From positions 5,456,001 to 5,520,000 of the forward strand of contig NZ_AP031496.1 of NCBI RefSeq assembly GCF_042850945.1: a DNA stretch of 64,000 nucleotides, written 5' to 3'. Origin of the DNA: Halioxenophilus aromaticivorans (GTDB lineage Bacteria > Pseudomonadota > Gammaproteobacteria > Pseudomonadales > Cellvibrionaceae). The notes beneath the pieces are model-generated. The model was not told where the DNA came from. It did not search any database and worked only from the letters and a program-made list of their open reading frames with translations. Positions within the stretch are counted from its first letter, which is position 1; every line of letters starts with the position of its first letter. Of this stretch, positions 1-8,268 are shown piece by piece. A program made the translations under genes and the position numbers.

Positions 1-28
1 GTCACTGAGATCCCGGCGGAGTGAACCA

Positions 29-235
29 ATGCCTGAATTAATCTCCCCAGCGTGCCAATCGGCTTTGGTGTATAAGCTCCAAGCCGATACTGCAGAAGAG
101 CTGTATCGTTGCCAGAATTGCCAAGTTTTGCTTCAGCAGCCAAAGCGGCGCGATAAAAAAGCAGTGGCAGTATTAGGCCTACTGGTAGTGGCTGCATTCA
201 TGGCATCACCGCTTTTCTCGGATCAACTTTTTTGA
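29..235 (+). CDS. small zinc-ribbon-like membrane protein
   Basis: A 68-residue protein of unknown function. A GGAG ribosome-binding site lies about 9 bases before the ATG. The N-terminal half has a Cys near residue 9 and a Cys-x-x-Cys (CQNC) near residues 28-31, which could be part of a small metal-binding ribbon. A basic stretch (KRRDKK) is followed by one hydrophobic segment at about residues 46-62, so the Cys-rich part should face the cytoplasm if the protein is anchored by its C-terminus. No family is recognised. It is short enough that coding status is not certain. Confidence 0.4.
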   Translation: MPELISPACQSALVYKLQADTAEELYRCQNCQVLLQQPKRRDKKAVAVLGLLVVAAFMASPLFSDQLF

Positions 236-271
236 GGCAGACAGTCCTATTCCCATTAGGGGGGGGTACTC

Positions 272-370
272 ATGGCCTACAAGTGTTATCGCTTGCTGAG
301 CATGCGCCACAAGCTACGTGTGGTACACACGCCAGACCAAACCACCCAGGCGATCATCTACACCCCGTAA
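272..370 (+). CDS. possible 32-residue small ORF
   Basis: An ATG that follows a run of nine G bases opens a 32-codon frame ending in TAA, 11 bases before the next small ORF. The peptide is basic and has no recognisable motif. The G-rich tract could act as a strong ribosome-binding site. The tight spacing to the membrane ORF downstream is the only other support for it being translated. Confidence 0.22.
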   Translation: MAYKCYRLLSMRHKLRVVHTPDQTTQAIIYTP

Positions 371-381
371 GCGAATAAGTA

Positions 382-588
382 ATGATTTATATTTTTCTAG
401 CGCTGGTGTTATTTTTTATTACCTACTTGGATTACCGTCGGGCAGAAACAGACACTATTTGTTTGCTGGATTGGTGGAGCTGGTTGGATGTATCACGGGC
501 TTCCATGCCAACCCTGTTTTGGGTTTGTCTGATGGCGCAGTTGGCCATGGCGATCTTTTTATTGGCCATAGGATTGAAGGCGCTTTGA
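382..588 (+). CDS. small membrane protein, two hydrophobic segments
   Basis: A 68-residue ORF with an N-terminal hydrophobic segment (about residues 2-16), a charged loop (YRRAETD) and a second long hydrophobic stretch (about residues 42-66). It is probably a small two-pass inner-membrane protein. No family is recognised. A longer ORF overlapping it in another frame (318-647) reads like non-coding translation, so this frame is preferred. Confidence 0.42.
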   Translation: MIYIFLALVLFFITYLDYRRAETDTICLLDWWSWLDVSRASMPTLFWVCLMAQLAMAIFLLAIGLKAL

Positions 589-610
589 CGACTACCTTAG
601 CTTCACGGTC

Positions 611-693
611 TATCTCCTTGATCTATCTCCTTGATCTATCTCCTTGATCTAACTCCACGAATCATCTCCACCAACTCTCTCCACCAACTCTCT
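611..693 (+). repeat. two short tandem-repeat tracts with 13-bp units
   Basis: Three perfect copies of TATCTCCTTGATC occupy 611-649. After a short degenerate stretch, two copies of CCACCAACTCTCT occupy 668-693. Both units are 13 bp and share a pyrimidine-rich character, so they may derive from one ancestral unit. The tract lies between a small membrane ORF and the PDZ pseudogene and does not encode a convincing peptide. Confidence 0.85.
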
Positions 694-811
694 CCATCAC
701 ATTTCTCCAAGACCAACCGCCCCAATCTTTGAACCAACGTTCTCCAAACAACTTTAATCCGCCCTTATCATTTAAATTCAGAGGCTTACTACGCTTCGTT
801 GATTGGCTGGG

Positions 812-1125
812 ATGTTTATTGTGGTTTCGTCTTTGGCCTGCTCCGCTCGCGGTACTTTTGGCGTTGAAGTCTCGGTTTCTACCAAGGGCGCACTACCCCC
901 TAAATTGCAAACGATAACCATTGCCAAAGTAGCCCCCAATTCAGCCGCCGATAACGCCGGCATTGAGGTAGGCGACAAAGAGCTTGCCATCAATGGTTGT
1001 GAACCCCCGGGCTGTTGCGCTTTAAAAGCCCGCTAAGAATTGAAAAAAACGTCGGCGAGAGTGTTACGCTTAGAGTTAGATCGGCCAATGGCAGCGCTAA
1101 AGACATAACACGCACCACCCAATAA
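812..1125 (+). pseudogene. frameshifted PDZ-domain lipoprotein
   Basis: The ATG frame encodes a short lipoprotein-type signal ending in the lipobox SLAC. It continues into a PDZ-like segment (KVAPNSAADNAGIEVGDKEL, then AINGCEP). At the C5 run around 1004-1008 the frame is lost and the original frame reaches a stop at 1034-1036. The -1 frame continues the PDZ fold without interruption: PGLLRF, LRIEKNVGESVTLRVRSANG and so on, to TAA at 1123-1125. One missing C would explain the break. The repaired product would be about 104 residues, a small membrane-anchored PDZ protein. It may be a true frameshift or a homopolymer sequencing error. Confidence 0.7.
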
Positions 1126-1143
1126 CCACTCAAAGGCCCTATT

Positions 1144-1518
1144 ATGTTCTCAGTCGATAGAGTAAACGATAAAAGGCTACACCTTGTGTACAGTGGCTCC
1201 CTATCCGCCCAGGCCATGGAAGCCGCCCTGGCAGACTTCATAGGCGCCTGCGAAGGTATCACTCAAGGCCAAATTCTCTACGAGATCGGCGAATTTGAGT
1301 TTCCCAGTTTGCAGGCCATTAGCGTAAAACTCAGCAAACTGCCGTTGCTGTTTAAGCTCATTGGTCATTTTAATAAAATCGCTATCATTACCGATAAAAA
1401 GTGGATGCAAAGAGCCGGCGAGTTTGAAGACCTGCTCATCCCCGGCCTCAGCATCAAAGCGTTTAATACCGATGACAAACCCCAGGCCGAAGCCTGGTTA
1501 GACCAACCGCAAATTTAA
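1144..1518 (+). CDS. SpoIIAA-like / STAS-fold protein
   Basis: A 124-residue soluble protein whose alternating hydrophobic strands and helices resemble the SpoIIAA-like family (DUF3478, STAS/SEC14-like fold). Features include a starting strand RLHLVYSGSLSAQAMEAAL, a central FEFPSLQAISVKLSKLPLLFKL helix region and the IAIITDKKWMQ segment typical of that family. It begins 18 bases after the frameshifted PDZ gene, so the two may be cotranscribed. Members of the family are mostly uncharacterised; a lipid or small-molecule binding role has been proposed. Family assignment is from pattern recognition only. Confidence 0.6.
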   Translation: MFSVDRVNDKRLHLVYSGSLSAQAMEAALADFIGACEGITQGQILYEIGEFEFPSLQAISVKLSKLPLLFKLIGHFNKIAIITDKKWMQRAGEFEDLLIPGLSIKAFNTDDKPQAEAWLDQPQI

Positions 1519-1604
1519 CCGGTATTTAAGTTCGGTTTGCTTCAGCTCAAAGCATGACTCCACCCCTGCCCGGTTTACGTTACAGCTGCACCGCGTTGCC
1601 GTAG

Positions 1605-1633
1605 AATGCGCCTATCTAAAATGCGCCTATCTA
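1605..1633 (+). repeat. short direct repeat, two copies
   Basis: The 14-mer AATGCGCCTATCTA occurs twice with a 15-base period, just upstream of the YeeE/YedE pair. It resembles the short duplications at 611-693 in style but not in sequence. Confidence 0.7.
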
Positions 1634-1698
1634 GAACGCTCCTTGCGGCGGGATAGGTTATAAAGAAAGACTCAAAGGGCAAACTTAAAGAGACATCC

Positions 1699-2115
1699 AT
1701 GAGCATAGCGACAGACACGCAGATTCTGCAGGGTTTTTTAGGCGGACTATTAATTGGCTCGGCGGCACTGCTTTTGCTGCTGGGCAAAGGCTATATTGCC
1801 GGCATTAGCGGCATTGTTGGCAGAGCCGTAACCAGCCCGCGTAACGGCGGCTGGCGCTGGCTATTTATCGCCGGCCTATTGTGTGGCAGCGCCATCTATT
1901 TTCTAATCAATGGCAGCCTCAACGCCCAACTCCCCACACTGGATGTAACACTGTTGTTGGCCGCAGCTTTGGTTGGTGTTGGTACCCGGCTTGGTTCTGG
2001 CTGCACCTCTGGCCACGGCGTGTGCGGTATTGGCCGCCGCTCACCAAGGTCCCTCATCGCCACCGCCGTTTTTATGGTTGTGGCGATTATTACCGTTGCT
2101 GTGGTGGGGAGATAA
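1699..2115 (+). CDS. YeeE/YedE family transporter, first half
   Basis: A 138-residue membrane protein of the YeeE/YedE (sulphur transport, DUF395) family, in the split form where two half-size proteins make up the transporter. It carries the signature GSGCTSGHGVCGIGR with the conserved Cys residues, and an N-terminal glycine-rich helix (GGLLIGSAALLLL). About four transmembrane segments are visible. The second half starts two bases after this stop, so both are translated from one message. Relatives such as TsuA import thiosulfate; other split members are associated with sulphide or sulphite metabolism. The substrate here is inferred only at the level of small sulphur compounds. Confidence 0.85.
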   Translation: MSIATDTQILQGFLGGLLIGSAALLLLLGKGYIAGISGIVGRAVTSPRNGGWRWLFIAGLLCGSAIYFLINGSLNAQLPTLDVTLLLAAALVGVGTRLGSGCTSGHGVCGIGRRSPRSLIATAVFMVVAIITVAVVGR

Positions 2116-2117
2116 AT

Positions 2118-2537
2118 ATGTGGGTTGCCTTTGTTTCTGGCTTACTGTTTGGCCTGGGCTTAGCCGTCTCCAACATGCTTAACCCCCAGCGGGTACTGGC
2201 TTTTTTGGACATCTTTGGTACCTGGGACCCTACTCTGGCGTTTGTGATGGGCGGTGCGCTGCTGGTAACCGTACCGGGTTTTGCATTGGTGTTAAAACGC
2301 AGCAAACCGTTGTTGAGCGCAAGCTTTTCCCTGCCGAGCAAAACCGAAATCGACCGCCCACTCATTATCGGCGCGGTGTTATTTGGTTTGGGCTGGGGCT
2401 TGGCCGGCCTGTGCCCGGGGCCGGCTTTGGCCGCATTGGTTTCGCTGAACGGCTCAATCATTGTGTTTGTCGCCATCATGCTGATTAGCTGGTGGCTCAC
2501 CGACCGATATCTGTCTCGCCCTTCAGCGACCAAGTAA
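2118..2537 (+). CDS. YeeE/YedE family transporter, second half
   Basis: A 139-residue partner of the preceding gene. It starts at the ATG at 2118 (MWVAFVSGLLFGLGLAVSNM), two bases after the upstream stop. The family hallmarks are present: SNMLNPQRVLAFLDIFGTWDPTLAF and GLGWGLAGLCPGPAL with its conserved Cys. About four transmembrane helices are predicted by eye. The open frame extends upstream through the first gene, but that extension is out of frame with the obvious first-half protein and is not coding. Confidence 0.85.
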   Translation: MWVAFVSGLLFGLGLAVSNMLNPQRVLAFLDIFGTWDPTLAFVMGGALLVTVPGFALVLKRSKPLLSASFSLPSKTEIDRPLIIGAVLFGLGWGLAGLCPGPALAALVSLNGSIIVFVAIMLISWWLTDRYLSRPSATK

Positions 2538-2559
2538 CATTACCCACACCCCCTACCAA

Positions 2560-4005
2560 TCACCGGCCACCAATCGCCACCGACAAATCCTGGGTTGGGT
2601 TGGCCGGCGCGGATACATGCACATTATTGGCCGCGCCCGAAGCGGCCTTTGCTCGCCAACCGCCCCAGCGATAATAAATCAGCGCCATTATCATGGTCGC
2701 CATAAAAGCAGCCGGAAAACTCCACCAAATCGCGTCCATGCCAAGGCTTGGGCGTAACCAAACGATGAAACCCAGCCGTATCGGGTACAAAGCAACCCCC
2801 AAGATAATCAACGGCCAAATCACTTCTCCGGCGGCTCGCACCGTACCGAACAATACTTGGCTAACGCCAAAGGCGATAAAGCCCCAGGTGGCCACGGCGA
2901 TAATGTGGCCGGCTAACTCCGTTGCCTGGCTGGAATCCGATAAAAATAATCCAATCGCCCAGGGATGCATAAACCACAGCAACAGCACCAGCCCGCCCGT
3001 GAGCAGAAAATTGTAGGCCACGCCAACAGTGGTAATTAGCCGCACCCGCTCTAACTTACCTGCGCCGATGTTCTGCGCGGCCATGGCGGATACCGCCCCT
3101 CCCAGGGCCATTGCCGGCATCTGTACATAGGTCCAAATCTGTTGCGTGGCGCCGTAGGCTGCCGTGGCGTCCACACCCTCGGCGTTAATAATCCGCATAA
3201 CCGTTAATGCCGCCGCCGTTACTACAATCATTTGCAGACCAATGGGAAACCCTTTGCTGACTATTTCTCGCAAAAGCTGAGTGTCCGGTCGTAACCAGCG
3301 AAGCTCAGCCCCCGAGAGACGTAACGGCAGCCGCCTTAGGTAAATGTAACCAAGCATGCTAAACAAGCTAATGTAGTTCGCCGTGGCCAAAGCCAGCGCA
3401 GAACCGGCTATGCCAAAGGCGGGAATGGGCCCCAGGCCCAAAATAAACACCGGGTTTAGCGCTGCACTAAGGGCAACGGCTAAAATCATAAACCACAGCG
3501 GCGTTGTGGCATCACCGGCACCGCGCAGGGTCATCATTAACATAGTTTGAATCAGCAGCGCAGGCATGGCCACAAAGGTCAGCTGCAAATAATCCTTGGC
3601 CAAGGCCATGATATCCGTGGAAGTACCTAAAAGAGACAGCAAATGAGGCGCGGTAAAATAGCCGGCCACGGCCACCACCAACACAATGGGTAGGAAGCTG
3701 CCCACGGCGGTGCCGACGATGTATCTGGCGCGCGTAAGATTACCCGCGCCCATGGCTTGCCCTACCAATATCGTGGCCGCCATACCAAAACCAAACACAA
3801 AACTGGTCAGCAAAAACATGATGAGGTTGCCGTTGGTGGTAGCTGCTAACGCCGACTCACCCAACAAATTACCCACCCAGGCGCTGTCGATTGAGCCTCC
3901 GGCGGATTGCAAAACGGAACTGCCCAAGGTTGGCAAAACAAACAGCAATAGCTGCCAGGCGATGGAACCATCAATCAGAGGATTGGGGGATTTGGCGGCG
4001 GGCAT
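2560..4005 (-). CDS. MATE family efflux transporter
   Basis: A 481-residue multidrug and toxin extrusion (MATE/NorM-DinF type) transporter with about twelve transmembrane segments. It has the expected two-fold pattern, with GSSVLQSAGGSIDSAWVG near residues 28-45 and QQIWTYVQMPAMALGGAVSAMAAQNIGAG near 286-314. Such proteins export cationic or hydrophobic compounds by sodium or proton antiport. It converges on the YeeE/YedE pair and appears to be transcribed alone. The length is normal for the family and the substrate cannot be read from the sequence. Confidence 0.9.
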   Translation of the reverse strand: MPAAKSPNPLIDGSIAWQLLLFVLPTLGSSVLQSAGGSIDSAWVGNLLGESALAATTNGNLIMFLLTSFVFGFGMAATILVGQAMGAGNLTRARYIVGTAVGSFLPIVLVVAVAGYFTAPHLLSLLGTSTDIMALAKDYLQLTFVAMPALLIQTMLMMTLRGAGDATTPLWFMILAVALSAALNPVFILGLGPIPAFGIAGSALALATANYISLFSMLGYIYLRRLPLRLSGAELRWLRPDTQLLREIVSKGFPIGLQMIVVTAAALTVMRIINAEGVDATAAYGATQQIWTYVQMPAMALGGAVSAMAAQNIGAGKLERVRLITTVGVAYNFLLTGGLVLLLWFMHPWAIGLFLSDSSQATELAGHIIAVATWGFIAFGVSQVLFGTVRAAGEVIWPLIILGVALYPIRLGFIVWLRPSLGMDAIWWSFPAAFMATMIMALIYYRWGGWRAKAASGAANNVHVSAPANPTQDLSVAIGGR

Positions 4006-4226
4006 TACAACATCCTTAGCGCTAACATCGATGGACTGCAGCGCAATTCCATAGCGCGGGGTTTGGGTTAATAGCGGAACTTAAGTTGATTGCGGAGCTT
4101 CGGTTAATGATTGAGTAGACCCGTCATTTCAGCTGTAGTTGCGTTGCTGGCATGTTGCGTTCTATGCGGGCACAATGGCCGCCCAATTTTTAACACACTC
4201 TAAGATAAAACAACGGCTCCAAGACT

Positions 4227-4571
4227 ATGACACTGGAAGAATTTTTGTCGCAACTGCAATCAGACCCGCAAGCCATCGCATTTAACGACACCATTGCGGT
4301 TATCGATAGCCACTACAATTTCACAGAAACGGCATTTGCTAACGGCGATTTGCAAAACCTAGCGGGGCAGAATAATGGCTCATGTAAGATTTTTGCGTTT
4401 GGCCAACTTCACAGCCTTAGCCCTGAACATACCCTGCAGTGCTTTGGTGATTTCTACCGCAGGGATGTGCTGGAAAACCCTGATGGCGCGGACCACCAAA
4501 ATATTCGCAATTTTATGCAACATCAGTGGCAAGGTATTGCCTTTGACAGCCAGGCGCTCACCAACAAGTAA
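4227..4571 (+). CDS. HopJ type III effector family protein
   Basis: A 114-residue protein that matches the small HopJ family: an N-terminal helix TLEEFLSQLQ, then FNDTIAVIDSHYNFTETAFANG, then CKIFAFGQLHSLSPEHTLQCFGDFYRRDVL and GADHQNIRNFMQHQW. Despite its name, the family is widespread in free-living gammaproteobacteria without type III secretion and is probably a housekeeping protein of unknown role. No secretion genes are nearby. It is apparently a single-gene unit followed by a hairpin. Confidence 0.85.
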   Translation: MTLEEFLSQLQSDPQAIAFNDTIAVIDSHYNFTETAFANGDLQNLAGQNNGSCKIFAFGQLHSLSPEHTLQCFGDFYRRDVLENPDGADHQNIRNFMQHQWQGIAFDSQALTNK

Positions 4572-4588
4572 ATTCCCTAACGTTTTAA

Positions 4589-4610
4589 GGCCGCTGTAAA
4601 AACAGCGGCC
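4589..4610 (+). terminator. hairpin after the HopJ gene
   Basis: The perfect inverted repeat GGCCGCTGT-AAAA-ACAGCGGCC lies 18 bases after the stop codon. No T-run follows, so it is either a weak terminator or an mRNA-stabilising hairpin. Confidence 0.5.
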
Positions 4611-4716
4611 AGCAATAACACTCGGTTACACCTGAATAACCGCAGGTTCCAATCTATAAAGCCCGATACCAATAGGGTAGGCTCTTAGCTCTCTTAACGC
4701 TCTCGGCATCACAACC

Positions 4717-5649
4717 ATGGCTCAAGTTTTAACCATCATTGCGCCCATTTTTATTGTAGTGTTCATTGGCTTTTGTGCCACCAAGTGTAAGCTGTTGGAT
4801 GCAGCTGGCCTAGCAGGCCTGGGCCGGTTTGTACTGTTTATTGCTCTACCCGCGCTGATTATCATCAATGTGGGTAATAGCGATTTTCAGCAGGTATTTG
4901 AACCGTGGTTTTTTCTCGCCTATGGCTTGGGCTCGCTGCTCACCTACGGGCTGGTGTTTCTTTACAGCTCGCGTTGGCAGGGGCAAGACACCGTGGGCGC
5001 AGGCATCCGCGCCATGGGAAGTTCGTTTTCTAATAGTGGATTTATCGGTTTCCCGCTATTGTTACAGGTGTTTGATTCGCCCCCGCTGGCGGCATTCGCC
5101 ATTATTTTGGTGTTTGAAAACACCCTACTCATGCCGCTGGCACTCACTGTGCTGGAATACGGTAACCGCGACAAAAACACGCATCTATTAAACACTATTG
5201 GCCAACTGCTGGCGCGCCTTGGCAAAAACCCTATCATCATTGCCATTGCGGTGGGTGTCTTGCTAAGTGTGTTACAACTGCCGATTCCCGCAGCACTAAA
5301 CAACTCATTGCAGTTGCTCAGCAACGCCTCCGCCGGCGTCGCCCTGTTTTTTATTGGCGCCTCCCTTGGTACACACAAAGTCTCTGGGCGCTTGGCGGAT
5401 ATTTCATTGGTGGCCATCTTAAAGCTCACCCTGCATCCGGCCATGGTTGCACTAATGCTGCTTATATTACCGGCGGTGGACCCTCAAATGGCCAAAGCTG
5501 CCATTTTGTTTGCCGCTGTGCCAATGCTGTCTATCTACGCCATTATTGGCGCTCGTTTTAATTATGGCGCGTTTTGCAGCAGCACTATTACGCTGAGCAC
5601 TGTACTCTCCTTTATTACCATCGCTATTTTGCTTCTGCTAATCCAGTAA
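4717..5649 (+). CDS. AEC family transporter (auxin efflux carrier type)
   Basis: A 310-residue, roughly ten-helix inner-membrane protein of the AEC (auxin efflux carrier, Mem_trans) family. Recognisable features are the starting helix IIAPIFIVVFIGFCATK, the central SSFSNSGFIGFPLL (the family N-x-G-F-x-G-x-P motif) and the C-terminal PAVDPQMAKAAILFAAVPM segment. Bacterial members carry malate, malonate or other organic acids in characterised cases; this substrate is unknown. It stands alone between the HopJ gene and the carbonic anhydrase operon. Confidence 0.88.
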   Translation: MAQVLTIIAPIFIVVFIGFCATKCKLLDAAGLAGLGRFVLFIALPALIIINVGNSDFQQVFEPWFFLAYGLGSLLTYGLVFLYSSRWQGQDTVGAGIRAMGSSFSNSGFIGFPLLLQVFDSPPLAAFAIILVFENTLLMPLALTVLEYGNRDKNTHLLNTIGQLLARLGKNPIIIAIAVGVLLSVLQLPIPAALNNSLQLLSNASAGVALFFIGASLGTHKVSGRLADISLVAILKLTLHPAMVALMLLILPAVDPQMAKAAILFAAVPMLSIYAIIGARFNYGAFCSSTITLSTVLSFITIAILLLLIQ

Positions 5650-5794
5650 CCGAAGCTAATTACGTGGCGTCTAGTGCCTGATAGGAAAAACCTATCTCTA
5701 ATAACCATATCTTTCTATAAAGTGATCAAGTAAAACTAATAGTTTCATACCCAAGGCGTATCTCCCGATAGCGGGCAAACGGAGGATCATTGAT

Positions 5795-6451
5795 ATGCAA
5801 CACGTAATTGATGGCGTAGCTAAATTCCAGAGTGAAGTTTTTCCAAAAAAAGAGAACACTTTCAAGAAGTTAGCCAACGGCCAAAACCCTGAAGTGCTCT
5901 TTATTACTTGTTCGGATTCGCGTATCGACCCCAACATGCTAACCCAAACCGATCCAGGTGAGCTGTTCATCTGTCGCAACGCAGGTAACGTAGTACCTCC
6001 GCATAGCAACCAAACCGGCGGCATGACGGCCTCCATTGAGTTTGCTGTAGCGGCTTTGGGTGTTACTGAGATCGTGGTGTGCGGCCACACCGACTGCGGC
6101 GCTATGAAAGGAGCCATGGCACCAGAAAACCTGAATGATTTACCCCACGTCAAAGAGTGGTTGGGCCACTGCCGAGCGGCAACCTCTGTGGTTAAAGAAC
6201 GCCACGGTGAGGTAACCCATGAGCGCCTGCCCGAAGTAACGCAAGAAAACGTGCTGCTTCAATTACAGCACTTAAGAACCCATCCTGCCGTAGCAGCCAA
6301 ACTAGCCACAGGCAAAGTGCATCTGCATGGCTGGGTGTACAACATTGAAACCGGCGAGATCCTGTGCTTTGACGAGCGCGAAAAAGGCTTTGTCCCTATG
6401 AGCGACGCCTACGCCGAGGAATTTGCCGCAAAGCGGAAAATAAAACTCTAA
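5795..6451 (+). CDS. beta-class carbonic anhydrase, CynT-like
   Basis: A 218-residue beta-carbonic anhydrase (CO2 + H2O to bicarbonate + H+). It has the zinc ligands and catalytic dyad in CSDSR (about residue 41) and the His/Cys ligand pair in VVCGHTDCGAMKG (about 96-107). The C-terminal HGWVYNIETGEILCFD motif and the length most resemble the CynT type. A GGAGGA ribosome-binding site precedes the ATG. The SulP transporter gene follows after 89 bases, suggesting a bicarbonate uptake/equilibration pair. A cyanase gene exists at 35.0-35.5 kb but is not linked to this one. Confidence 0.93.
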   Translation: MQHVIDGVAKFQSEVFPKKENTFKKLANGQNPEVLFITCSDSRIDPNMLTQTDPGELFICRNAGNVVPPHSNQTGGMTASIEFAVAALGVTEIVVCGHTDCGAMKGAMAPENLNDLPHVKEWLGHCRAATSVVKERHGEVTHERLPEVTQENVLLQLQHLRTHPAVAAKLATGKVHLHGWVYNIETGEILCFDEREKGFVPMSDAYAEEFAAKRKIKL

Positions 6452-6540
6452 CTTTTTCAGAAGTATCTATAGCCCACTATAAAAATCGAGCACACACAAT
6501 ACAAAGCTCAAACGGTGGGTTTTAGCTAAGGGAAAAAACG

Positions 6541-8178
6541 ATGAAATTCGATTTATCTAACCTCCGAGGTGATTTAACCGGCGGGTTAACGGCCGGTATT
6601 GTCGCTCTGCCCTTGGCCTTGGCCCTGGGCGTAGCATCTGGCTTGGGACCAATGGCGGGCATCTACGGTGCTATTGCAGTTGGCTTTTTTGCCTCTCTGC
6701 TTGGCGGTACCGCGCCGCAGATCTCTGGCCCCACAGGTCCCATGGTTGTGGTTTTGGCGGGCTTATTTGCCAGCTTATCCGGCGACCCGGCGCTTATTTT
6801 CACCGCAGTGATGCTGGCCGGGATTTTCCAAGTAGTATTTGGCTTTTTAGGCGTTGGCCAGTACATCCGCTTAGTGCCATACCCCGTGATTTCCGGTTTT
6901 ATGACCGGTATCGGTGCCATCATTATTATTCTGCAGTTGGGCCGACTACTGGGCCACGAACCACCTGGTGGCACCCTGGGCGCCCTGGGCTACCTGCCCC
7001 ACGCACTTGCCAACATTAATTTTATTACCCTGTTGTTGGGTGTGGGCACCTTAGTGATTGCCTACAAATGGCCACCCGCCATTGGTAAATACGTGCCCGG
7101 AGCACTAGCTGCACTAATCATCGGCACCCTGGCCGGTTTAGCGGTTGATGTCCCTGTATTGGGTCAAATCCCCACCGGCTTACCAAGCTTGCACCTGCCC
7201 GTATTTAGCAGCGAGCACGCGCTGTTAGTGCTGGAGGCGGCGTTTATCCTGGCCGTATTGGGTGCCATTGATAGCCTGCTCACCTCTCTGGTTGCCGACA
7301 ACCTAACCCGTAGCCGTCATGACAGTAACAAAGAGCTGATCGGCCAGGGCATTGGTAACACCGTTGCGGGTTTGATTGGCGGTATCGCCGGCGCCGGCGC
7401 CACCATGCGTACCGTGGTGAATATCCGCAGCGGTGGTAAAACACGTATTTCGGGAATGACCCACTCGTTGGTACTGCTTGCCATCGTATTGGGCTTGAGC
7501 CCCTTGGCGGCAGCCATTCCACATGCGGTTTTGGCCGGTATTTTGGTTAAGGTGGGTTTGGATATTGTCGACTGGAGCTACCTAAAACGTGCCCACACTG
7601 GCCCACGTTGGGACTTCGCTCTGATGCTGTTGGTATTGGGTTTAACGGTATTTGTTGACCTGATCACCGCAGTCGCTGTGGGTGTTGTTCTAGCCGCCTT
7701 GGCTTACGTTCGCCAAATTGCGCAGTTGCAGATTGCCCAATTACAAGAGCTGCCAGATAGCCTGGACGAGCCAGAAGAAAACGCGCTGCTCAAGCAAGGC
7801 GACGGTAAAATTAACATCTTTAGTTTCCGTGGCCCACTGAGCTTTGGTGCCGCCGCTGATGTAGGCCATCACGTACGTGAAAAAGTACGCCCCGGCTCAC
7901 AGGTGTTGATTTTGGATTTCTCCTACGTGCCTACCGTGGATGTTTCGGCCGCCATGGCTGTAGAAACGGTTACTGCCGATGCCATCGACGCCGGCCGTGA
8001 GCTGATTATTTGCAGCATGACGGACGAGGTGAAGCAGGTACTCGACAACATCAACGTGCAGCAAAAGCACATTTCGATTTGCGACACGCGTCTAGCTGCT
8101 CTGCAATTGGCCGTGAGTATTATCGATAAAAAAAAGCCTAAACCCGAGGCCGTAAAAGAAGAGCTAGCCGAAGCTTAA
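6541..8178 (+). CDS. SulP family anion transporter with STAS domain
   Basis: A 545-residue SulP/SLC26 transporter. An N-terminal transport domain of about twelve segments contains GLTAGIVALPLALALGVASGLGP and ISGPTGPMVVVLAG (residues about 13-80). It is followed by a cytoplasmic STAS domain (about 420-530) with KINIFSFRGPLSFGAA and VLILDFSYVPTVDVSAAMA. Family substrates include sulphate, bicarbonate and dicarboxylates. Location directly behind a carbonic anhydrase makes bicarbonate (BicA-like) the best guess. A strong rho-independent terminator follows the stop, so the operon ends here. Confidence 0.92.
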   Translation: MKFDLSNLRGDLTGGLTAGIVALPLALALGVASGLGPMAGIYGAIAVGFFASLLGGTAPQISGPTGPMVVVLAGLFASLSGDPALIFTAVMLAGIFQVVFGFLGVGQYIRLVPYPVISGFMTGIGAIIIILQLGRLLGHEPPGGTLGALGYLPHALANINFITLLLGVGTLVIAYKWPPAIGKYVPGALAALIIGTLAGLAVDVPVLGQIPTGLPSLHLPVFSSEHALLVLEAAFILAVLGAIDSLLTSLVADNLTRSRHDSNKELIGQGIGNTVAGLIGGIAGAGATMRTVVNIRSGGKTRISGMTHSLVLLAIVLGLSPLAAAIPHAVLAGILVKVGLDIVDWSYLKRAHTGPRWDFALMLLVLGLTVFVDLITAVAVGVVLAALAYVRQIAQLQIAQLQELPDSLDEPEENALLKQGDGKINIFSFRGPLSFGAAADVGHHVREKVRPGSQVLILDFSYVPTVDVSAAMAVETVTADAIDAGRELIICSMTDEVKQVLDNINVQQKHISICDTRLAALQLAVSIIDKKKPKPEAVKEELAEA

Positions 8179-8195
8179 TTTTGGGGTACTCGTAA

Positions 8196-8229
8196 AGCCG
8201 CTGGGTTCCCTGACCAGCGGCTTTTTTTT
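8196..8229 (+). terminator. rho-independent terminator after SulP gene
   Basis: Inverted repeat AGCCGCTGG / CCAGCGGCT with a short loop, immediately followed by a run of eight T bases. It lies 17 bases after the SulP stop codon and ends the carbonic anhydrase-SulP operon. Confidence 0.92.
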
Positions 8230-8268
8230 GCCTAGCGTTTACCCGCGGTTATTGCTTGGTATCGTGGT

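Noticed and set aside
318..647. A 109-codon plus-strand frame overlapping the small membrane ORF at 382-588
   Set aside because: Low-complexity, no motif and no ribosome-binding site. The shorter frame encodes clean hydrophobic segments.
1881..2117. N-terminal extension of the second YeeE/YedE gene
   Set aside because: It overlaps the first gene out of frame and reads as Trp/Arg-rich nonsense. The family-like protein begins at the ATG at 2118.
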